NCBI GenBank assembly: GCA_002286715.1
Contig: NSJX01000027.1
Location: 186,001 to 250,000, forward strand
Source: Dentipellis sp. KUC8613
Lineage: Eukaryota; Basidiomycota; Agaricomycetes; Russulales; Hericiaceae
Length of the DNA stretch: 64,000 nucleotides
Direction: 5' to 3'
Shown: positions 55,105 to 64,000 of the stretch, piece after piece
How the letters are laid out: every line of letters starts with the position of its first letter
Position numbering within the stretch: position 1 is the first letter of the stretch
Made by a program: the position numbers and the translations under genes
Notes under the pieces: model-generated
Seen by the model: only the letters and a program-made list of their open reading frames with translations
Told to the model about the DNA's origin: nothing
Database searches by the model: none

Positions 55105-57628
55105 ATGTCCCAGGAAACGGAAGAAGATTCCGTCAACCTCCTGATCTCAATGATGGGAGGTGACCTTGACCCCGAGCGCGCGAAGGCAGTCCTTCGTAAA
55201 CACAATGGCGACCTGCAAAAAGCTGCAACTACGATCTTGGAGGAGACTACAGACTCGGACCCGATTTGGGATGGCGCAGGTCTGATCACCCTGCCCGAGC
55301 AGGGGACGATATCTCAGCCACGTACGCCTCCGCGTAAGTTCGGCCATGTTTGTAGTTAAATCGCAGCGGTTCTACTTATAGGGCTCCATAGCATCGAAGC
55401 CAGTGCCGCTGCCTGGTGCTTCCATTGAAACCGAGGAGGATAAAGAGCTCAAAGAGGCACTGGAGGCGTCTCTGCAGCCACAACCAACATTGCAACCCAG
55501 TAATCGCGCACCTGACCCGAACTGGGCGGTTGTTTCTTCTAACGTACCCTGAACTTTCCTTCTTTCCGTCCCAGAATGTCTAATGCTCTATGCAGATCGA
55601 GGCTCCGCCTGGCGTTTCACAAGAAGACCAAACACTCAATCGAGTGATACAAGAGAGCCTCAATACCACATACAATGACTACGCCATGGATGCATTCGAG
55701 GAGCTTCCTCTGGAGAAACGTGTCAGATACGACGGACGGTATGTCCCACTTGTACAGGCATCGTCAACTCGAAATCTCATCTCATTACGCCAGGCCAGTT
55801 GCCCTTCGACCAACACAAGCCACGCTTGCGTACGCAGGCCTCATTCTTCAAGGCCTCTTCTTTGTTCCCCAAGTGCGCGAGACATTCGCAAACTGGAGAC
55901 CTTCAACCGCCGAAGCAGAAGATGGGTACATCTTGCCACCAGTTGAAGGACCAGGTACGATCATTAACTTACGCCACTCGGACTTCCGTCGAGCCTTGAC
56001 TATCAGAACACATGGTCTGGACACTGGTCGAGTTATTCACCAATATGGACATCGCCGCCCTATCCGAACTCAATGTTGACGACGCGCTGAAGGCGTTTGG
56101 TATTGACCCACCCCTTCATGCGACTGAGAGCCCGGGCGATATTTCATGTCGTAGGCCTTTACAATTATCTTTGTAAGCCATTTGTTTACATCGTTTCTAG
56201 AACTCTTGTCAAGTCTGGCTTGGGTCGCAGAGACGGTACTGTACGGCGACATTGCGAGCGTATCTCACCACTGGCCAAGGCTCTTTCACTTCCGGTACGG
56301 TCCTGCGGACGCAGAGCTCAACACGGGCCCCTTTGACAAGCGGATCGATACCTCGGTGGTCAAAGTCGATGTTCGAGGTGACGATAAGCGCAATGACTTG
56401 ATGTCCTCTCTCTCGGCCCAGCTCTCCGAGAACGACGTCAGTTCCAAGCAGCAGGTGATCTTCGAGCCTTCCGACGTCGTTTCCTTCCAACTCGTACGGC
56501 ATGAGGTATTGCCTTCGTACTCCGGTGGACAATCACCGCCAAAACAGCGATTCAAATACCCGAAACACATATATCTCGACCAGTTCATGAAAGAGAACGT
56601 AGGGCTTGCGAATGCGAAACGTGCAAAGCAGCGGGAGATCGAGGAAGAAATTCGAAGTTTGACATTGCGCAAGAATGCATTGACGCATGCGAACGTGAGA
56701 GCTTCTGTTTGTTCGGGGAAACGGCACGCTTATAGACAATGAATGTCTTCAGAACAAGGACATTCTGAAAGATCTACGCTCTTCTCTGCACTATTTCGAG
56801 AACATTGCCAATAGGGAGGATCCAGAACGGAAAGCGACGGTCGAAGGAATGTCAATGAAATTGCGCAAGATGCTGACGCGGATCGAGAACGAAATCGAGA
56901 GTGAGTGCCGTACAGCTTTCCGTCCTCAATATCTTTTTACTGATCATTCACTCGAAATCCAGCAATTGAAAGTCAGATAGCCAAGCTGCAAATTCAGTCA
57001 GCGCAGCAGTTCGATGGGCCAGAACTGCGAGAACATCGCGTACGTCTATGTACTACTACTTCCTTGGAAAGTTGGTTGTCTGATTCATCTGCACAGTATG
57101 ATCTTCGCGTTGTGCTGGTTCACGACGGCTTGTTCGGCCGCAACCATATGTATTCGTATGTCCAACAAGGGTCGACATGGTGGAAGACGGTCGATTATGA
57201 GGTCACTGAGGTGGGTTTAGGTTTTCTAAAAGCGCTGATTACTTGTTGATAATCACGCTTGGTAGGTTTCTGAAGAAGCAGTTCTCAACGATCCGGTGGG
57301 ACTTCACCTCGGGGCCGGCCCGTACTTGCTTATCTACAGTCGAGCGGTGCCCGAGTTCGAGTCAAAATCCTTGCCATGGCCTGAGGACGTCAAGGTTAGT
57401 TGGCATCGATGCTGTTGCTTAGAAGATACGATGTTGATAACACTCCTGCAGAACTCAGTCAAACACAATAATCATATGTTCCTGTCTGCACTACCAGAGG
57501 CTATTACTAGCCAGTTGCAAGGCCAGTCTCCGCCATCATCCACGCACCCATCCGAATGGGACACCCCTTCTTCGAGTGTCGAGCTTCCTTCCAGTCCTCG
57601 GATCGAACCAATGGACGTCAGTGTATAG
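55105..57628 (+). CDS. USP-fold protein with N-terminal UBA/UIM, probably inactive deubiquitinase
   Basis: About 650 residues in at least ten exons; the first six are 55105-55333, 55392-55543, 55596-55738, 55794-55954, 56007-56150 and 56201-56694. The N-terminus has a UBA-like helix set (NLLISMMGGDLDPERAKAVL) and UIM-like acidic motifs (EEDKELKEALEASL, NRVIQESL). The USP domain starts with RPTQATLAYAGLILQGLFFV and ends with the well conserved HDGLFGRNHMYSYV, then WWKTVDYEVTEVSEEAVL and GLHLGAGPYLLIYSRA. The His box is kept, but the position aligned by eye with the catalytic Cys of USP25/28-like enzymes appears to be Ala187. A coiled-coil-like insertion (about 415-520) separates the two halves. 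It may bind ubiquitin without cutting it. Confidence 0.8.
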
Positions 57629-57923
57629 ATTATCGACCGGAACATTCAATGGCGTATGCCATGCATCCACAGGTATAATGTGTAAATCTACAGGCGACGA
57701 ACTCTTGCACCACAGTTATAGCTATAGCTTTCTGGAACTCGAACTGAATATATCTAGTATGATTGATTCAGCGCGCCAGAACACCCGAGTACTCTGAGTG
57801 TTCCGTAAATTCACGCTGTTCTATGTGATGAGAGACGAGATCTTATCTTTTGTGCCTACAACACGTATGAAGGACAAGACCTAGATGCACTTCTTGGCCA
57901 ACCGTAACGAGTCCCTATGACAA

Positions 57924-57932
57924 GGGTGAACC
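57924..57932. repeat. Target-site duplication, left copy
   Basis: Gggtgaacc, identical to 58748-58756 on the other side of the inverted repeats. Nine bases fit a Mutator-like element; the exact boundary is slightly ambiguous because the outer bases could belong to the element. Confidence 0.75.
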
Positions 57933-58072
57933 TCAGTAAAAACGGTTAGTCAACAAATTTGATGAAATGGACTTTCAATTGCCATTTTGTGGACTTTTAC
58001 CCTCCTCAGCGACTAGTAACTGACTACGAAATTGACTAAATTTGATTGTCGAATTCATTTCCGGGGGGCTGT
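57933..58072 (+). repeat. Left terminal inverted repeat, 140 bp
   Basis: Matches 58608-58747 in reverse complement at every base; it runs directly into the N gap, so it may be longer. Confidence 0.95.
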
Positions 58073-58552
58073 NNNNNNNNNNNNNNNNNNNNNNNNNNNN
58101 NNNNNNNNNNNNNNNNNNNNNNNNNNNNNNNNNNNNNNNNNNNNNNNNNNNNNNNNNNNNNNNNNNNNNNNNNNNNNNNNNNNNNNNNNNNNNNNNNNNN
58201 NNNNNNNNNNNNNNNNNNNNNNNNNNNNNNNNNNNNNNNNNNNNNNNNNNNNNNNNNNNNNNNNNNNNNNNNNNNNNNNNNNNNNNNNNNNNNNNNNNNN
58301 NNNNNNNNNNNNNNNNNNNNNNNNNNNNNNNNNNNNNNNNNNNNNNNNNNNNNNNNNNNNNNNNNNNNNNNNNNNNNNNNNNNNNNNNNNNNNNNNNNNN
58401 NNNNNNNNNNNNNNNNNNNNNNNNNNNNNNNNNNNNNNNNNNNNNNNNNNNNNNNNNNNNNNNNNNNNNNNNNNNNNNNNNNNNNNNNNNNNNNNNNNNN
58501 NNNNNNNNNNNNNNNNNNNNNNNNNNNNNNNNNNNNNNNNNNNNNNNNNNNN
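58073..58552. other. Assembly gap (480 N)
   Basis: Run of N inside the inverted-repeat element. The real length is unknown; open frames that run through it are artefacts. Confidence 0.99.
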
Positions 58553-58607
58553 GCTTTTTTTCTAAGCGCTGCTTTGCCGCCTCGGCAATCCCGAATAGTT
58601 CATCAAC

Positions 58608-58747
58608 ACAGCCCCCCGGAAATGAATTCGACAATCAAATTTAGTCAATTTCGTAGTCAGTTACTAGTCGCTGAGGAGGGTAAAAGTCCACAAAATGGCA
58701 ATTGAAAGTCCATTTCATCAAATTTGTTGACTAACCGTTTTTACTGA
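58608..58747 (-). repeat. Right terminal inverted repeat, 140 bp
   Basis: Reverse complement of the left arm without mismatch. Confidence 0.95.
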
Positions 58748-58756
58748 GGGTGAACC
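58748..58756. repeat. Target-site duplication, right copy
   Basis: Gggtgaacc, matching 57924-57932. Confidence 0.75.
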
Positions 58757-58958
58757 GTGACGGGGAGACGTCGCGACAAATTAGGCGCCCATAGATTAGA
58801 TTAGATAAAACCGCGGGTAGCCAAGATCCGCCCGACGACTCTTCGAGTCTCGGATTTCGGTGACTCGGGCGAGTCGCGTCGGAGGAAATAGTCACTCAAT
58901 TGTATCAGAGGCCATATTCTTTGCTTCGTACGATTCGTCTTGAGACTACCAGAACACC

Positions 58959-60608
58959 ATGGTACGCGCAGATGTCTCGCCCGACTCCCCGATCGAAGAC
59001 CAGCCCACAATTGGCCTCATCGGCATGGGCGCGATGGGCAAAATGTACGCGCAGTACCTTTCAAAAGCGGGCTGGAAGAAGTGAGTGGTCTTCTACACGT
59101 GTCATATAGGCCATAGGTAGAGCTTACTGTTAGAATCCACGTCTGCGACCAGCCAGAAAAGTATGAGGTGCTGAAAGCGTCTTACGAAGGTGAGATAACT
59201 TGCTGGTCGTTTAAGACGTTCGCTCAAATGTAACAGGTGCACCTGGCATCACTGTGCTGAAGGATGGCCATTATGTTTCGCGGACATCTGACTTTATCAT
59301 GTATTCGGTCGAAGCTGAGTTCATCGACCGAGTAGTTGCGCAGTACGGTCCTTGTAAGTGCATCCCATCCTGCTTCATGACGTTGTTGACCCTTCATCAA
59401 GCAACAAAGGTTGGTGCCATTGTGGCCGGACAGACGTCAGTTAAGGCGCCAGAGAAGGAGGCATTCGAAAAACATCTTCCTGATGACGTGCACATCGTCT
59501 CTTGTCACTCCTTGCATGGACCTACGGTGGATCCTCGGGACCAGGCTCTGGTAAGTGATTGTCTTCGTCGCAATCTAGATAGTGGCTTGAGAATTTCACA
59601 CAGATAATCATCCAACATCGAGCCCCAGACGAGTCCGTGCGCCTCGTTGAAAATATCTTGCGGCCTTTGCAGTCGCGCTTTGTCTACATGACATACGAAG
59701 ACCACGACGTTGTCACAGCGAACACCCAGGCCGTAACTCACGCAGCTTTCCTCAGGTATGCCTCTCCCCATCTAATGCTCTATTCCTTGAAATTTATATT
59801 TTGATATAGCATGGGTACAGCATGGGCAAGTGCCGCCTCCTACCCATGGGAGCACGGGATGTACGTCGGTGGGATCGAGACGGTCAAAGTAAACATAATG
59901 CTCCGCATCTTCTCGAACAAGTGGCACGTCTATGCCGGCCTCGCGATCCTCAACCCCTCCGCGCGCATCCAGATCAAGCAGTTCGCGCAGAGCGTGACGG
60001 ACATCTTCAAGCTCATGCTCGCGGCGGACGAGGCCGGCCTACGGCAGCGCATCTACGACGCGCGGCTCCGCGTGTTCGGGAACGAGAAGGAGAACTCGCG
60101 CGCGCCCGTGCTCCTGTCCGAAGACATCCTGAATCGATTTAGCCTCGGCAAGAGGCCGTCGAACGGCAGTGAAAATGGGACCTCGGGGAACGACGGTGCC
60201 AAGGCGCCACCGGCGAACTCACACCTGTCGCTCCTCGCCATGGTAGATTGCTGGGCGCAGCTCGGCCTCAAGCCGACGGAGCACCTCGACCTCGCGGCAA
60301 CGCCCATCTTCCGCATGTGGTTCGGTGTCGCCGAGTACCTGTTCCGCTCGCAGGAGCGCCTGGACGCGGCGCTCCAGGCGGCGCTGCACGACGTGTCGCA
60401 CCGGTACGATGATGTGGAGTTCGTCGTGGCATCGCGCGGGTGGAGTCAGTGCGTGTCGTTTGGGAACTTTGATTTGTACCGGACGCGGTTTGAGGAGACC
60501 GCGAGGTTCTTTGAGTCCCGGTTTGAGGAGGCGGCGAAGGTTGGATCGGAGATGCTGAAGGTGATTGCGAGCAGTTCAACTGGAGCACAGGGGAGCGCGG
60601 GGAAATAG
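58959..60608 (+). CDS. TYR1: Prephenate dehydrogenase (NADP+)
   Basis: Converts prephenate to 4-hydroxyphenylpyruvate in tyrosine synthesis. Six exons: 58959-59080, 59134-59189, 59237-59353, 59402-59550, 59604-59755 and 59810-60608; 464 residues, close to yeast Tyr1. The Rossmann motif GLIGMGAMGKMY is near residue 19. CHSLHGPTVDPRDQ, QHRAPDESVRLVENIL, VTANTQAVTHAAFLSMG, then YVGGIETVKVNIMLRIFSNK and ILNPSA, are the conserved blocks. The C-terminal region has a Ser/Gly/Asn-rich insertion at about 350-370 before the helical domain. The TIR transposon ends about 200 bp upstream of the ATG, so it lies in or next to the promoter. Convergent with the old yellow enzyme gene. Confidence 0.95.
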
Positions 60609-60794
60609 AGGGATATAGCATTGGTGTAGGATATCTAGATATTGGTTATCTCACTGGGATTTTTAGGTCTTATCCTTATGTCTAGTAGATTAAAGACAAA
60701 ACAGTGTATCAAATATCGCAATGGTCCCACGTCTACTCTACGACTAACTATTTCGGGGACTCGGTATGGCCCCACATTCTCGGATGTCTAATGT

Positions 60795-62077
<1,283 letters not shown>

Positions 62078-62640
62078 TGCTTGTGCGGTAGATGGTATAT
62101 GAGGTCGAATGAAGTTGGAGATGAGGAGATGGAGAACGGCAGTATTTTACCATGTACCTCTTATATGGGTCGTCGAGTAGGTTGTTTCTGAGCTCGGGCA
62201 GCCCTCGGCCATGGATCTGACATGCCGACAAGAACAAGGACAGTAGAGAGAACGCTTACAGAATGACGGACATTCTACAAGAGCATTTCTAGTCATCCGA
62301 TTGACTAAATGTTGATCAAGTTAGGCCAGATGTCAGAAAAGTTCCTGGCGTTACGTGGCTCGCGAGCCTTGCTGACCTGAATAGAGATATCGGTCAATGT
62401 CAGAGCCTCGCTAGCTAGAATGCGGAGGTAGAGACATCGTATACATCATTCATGATGCAAAATTGAGGTTAAACAGCCCTGAAAGTAGCAGATTATCGAG
62501 CCAGTGCCCTACCAGCCATTTGTGTGCGGTACTTGCGAACGGAAGAAAGAGTAGAAAGAATTGCAAGACCACGAGAGTCTCGGGGCGGAAAAAGCCGAGC
62601 CGAGCCTGACGAAGAGAATTTGGCGCTGGACGAGCAAACC
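62078..62640. other. Divergent promoter region (old yellow enzyme / DUS3)
   Basis: About 560 bp between two divergent starts. No element stands out; the frame upstream of 62641 has ATG-less codons only. Confidence 0.45.
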
Positions 62641-64000
62641 ATGGCCTCCACCACACAACCCGGCACTGCTCCCATCAAGTCCCAGTGCGTCCGCTGTCTC
62701 CTCTCCTTCTCCCCGAGTCCTCACCCGACCCAGATATCTCATCGACCTTCGTGCGGCGCCTGCCTCGGTCGACGACGATGCAGCCGAGGGCTCCACCAGC
62801 CATGTAAAGCGTCCGGCGGCCGACCGCGACGATGAAGCTGCAGAGGCCGATGGCCCTGCTGCGAAAAAAATAAAGCTTAGTGCTGCTCAGAGGAGGAAGC
62901 TTTCTAAGGAAGAGAAGAAGCAGCAACGCGGATCGAACAAGGGCAGGCGGTGGGGCAAAATGCACGATGAGCTCGATCTGTGCTGGAAGATTGCGAGCGG
63001 CGGCACTTGCGAGTTTGGTACAGAGTACGCGACATATCTTCGGACATTGCGAGCGCGCATGCTGACTGCGTGGTTTGTACAGGTGCCGTCATAATCACGA
63101 CGTGTCCGCGTATCTCGCAGCCAAGCCAAGAGACATCTACTTCCCGACTCTTGAAGAGCTGAGTGAGGTGCCGCCTTTCGTGACCAAGCCTGCGGATGAC
63201 CCCGATGCTGTCCACCCTGCGCGCCCCTCGGTGGATCCGAGGACGAGATGTCCTATCATTGAAGAGACCGGCGAGTGTCGCCATGCGCTCAAATGTCGGT
63301 TTTTGGGGGGTCACGATCGTAAATCTACGGAAGACACGGCCATGAAATCCGCTGAAGAGGCGGAAAAACAGACTCTTGTTTCGAATGCTGAAGTTAATTT
63401 CATGAGCGGCCCCGTTCTTAAACTCTTACGAACCAAAAAGGTGGAATTTCGCCTTGTCCGGCGTGATAAATTGATGTTAATCAATATTCTGCAAATAGTA
63501 CCCTACGCCGGTTACCGACGTGTATGTACGTGAGTTGCAGCAGCAGGCCAAAGAGGACGAGGCCAAGGAAGAGGCGAGGCGAGAGGCCAAGAAAGCCTCC
63601 GAGTCCGCGGGGGAGCCAAAGCCTGCCGTCATCATTGCCGAATCCGAACAGTCGCCTGCAGAAAATGGGACAGTCACCGCGCCAGAGGCTGCAAAGCCAT
63701 CTGCGGAGGAAATAGAGGCTCAAGCAGATACGCCAGATGTGCCCATACGTTTGCCGGAGAAAAAGCGGTTGAATTGGTCTGGAAAGACATGTGAGTGTGG
63801 CTTCAGACCAGCACCCAGATACCCTGTTAACAGCGCTCCAAAGACCTGGCGCCTCTAACTACCGTCGGAAATCTGGTATGTTCTCTGCTGGCCTGTTCAA
63901 CAGCCAAAAGTAATATTTCGACCAGCCCTTCAGGCGCCTATGTGTTGGTTATGGCGCCGACATCACCTGCGGTGAAAGTGAGTATCTCGAACTCTTCTCT
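62641..64000 (+). CDS. DUS3: tRNA-dihydrouridine(47) synthase DUS3, 5' part (3' end outside window)
   Basis: FMN enzyme that reduces U47 in the variable loop of tRNA. The start is ATG 62641 (MASTTQPGTAPIKS). An intron from 62685 separates it from QYLIDLRAAP. A Lys-rich nuclear-type stretch precedes two CCCH zinc fingers: CWKIASGGTCEFGTECRHNH and CPIIEETGECRHALKC with RFLGGH. The second is spliced intact in exon 3. A disordered Glu/Ala-rich linker leads to RLNWSGKTYLAPLTTVGN and LPFRRLCVGYGADITCGE, the start of the FMN-binding TIM barrel. The final exon visible ends near 63979 at a GTGAGT donor, so the catalytic domain continues beyond the window. Confidence 0.93.

Larger units (their letters stand above)
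57933..58747. mobile_element. TIR DNA transposon, probably Mutator-like, interior unsequenced
   Basis: Two 140-bp arms are exact reverse complements (57933-58072 and 58608-58747), starting tcagtaaaaacgg, with a 9-bp direct repeat outside. Long terminal inverted repeats plus a 9-bp target duplication suggest a MULE; an element with an 8-bp duplication (hAT or KDZ) is the alternative if the boundary is set differently. The interior is an assembly gap of 480 N, so a transposase can be neither shown nor excluded. Fifty-five bases of internal sequence lie between the gap and the right arm (58553-58607). Identical arms mean a young insertion. It sits between the USP-like gene and TYR1. Confidence 0.85.

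Noticed and set aside
57975..58705. Long frames on both strands across the inverted-repeat element
   Set aside because: They run through 480 N; only 10-30 real residues remain at each end.

Overview
The window is nuclear DNA of a filamentous basidiomycete, most likely an Agaricomycete close to the Polyporales. The evidence is GC-rich genes packed on both strands, many short introns (mostly 50-60 nt, GT..AG), CT-rich promoters, and typical basidiomycete families (DUF6533 membrane protein, HNH_2 nuclease, CYP, Dal5-type MFS transporters). Gene models were built by hand by joining exons whose phases agree and whose product matches a family. Exon ends are read from the sequence; functions are inferred from remembered family motifs.

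Layout. 1-8.3 kb: C-terminal part of an Est1/SMG7-like protein, an unknown gene, then on the minus strand LCB2 (serine palmitoyltransferase) and UDP-glucose dehydrogenase. 10.6-18.4 kb: an 1152-residue protein of unknown function built from three internal repeats, FKBP12, an HNH nuclease gene, and directly against it a decayed copy of the 3' end of the 1152-residue gene. 18.7-33.3 kb: two Dal5-like MFS transporters and a DUF6533 protein surround the most unusual locus, a divergent pair of multi-enzyme sugar genes. One fuses a GDP-mannose 3,5-epimerase to two glycosyltransferases and membrane segments; the other fuses a methyltransferase to a GT8 glycosyltransferase.

34.4-46.4 kb: TauD-type dioxygenase, cytochrome P450 (14 exons), a PEX39-like protein, an ArfGAP with a Q/M-rich tail, an unknown gene, an alpha/beta hydrolase and Hikeshi/OPI10. 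48.1-54.7 kb: a lipid locus with two delta-12-type desaturases either side of an EMB8/ABHD-type hydrolase. 55.1-64 kb: a USP-like protein that appears to lack its catalytic cysteine, a TIR transposon with perfect 140-bp arms around an assembly gap, TYR1 (prephenate dehydrogenase), an old yellow enzyme, and the start of DUS3.

The best candidate for an undescribed system is the sugar gene pair at 21.6-27.2 kb. It has one intron in about 4.7 kb of coding sequence, whereas neighbours have one per 100-200 bp. It keeps the catalytic residues of plant-type GDP-mannose 3,5-epimerase, so it could make GDP-L-galactose and use it on a methylated glycan. A second theme is the number of microexons (8-20 nt) in five genes.
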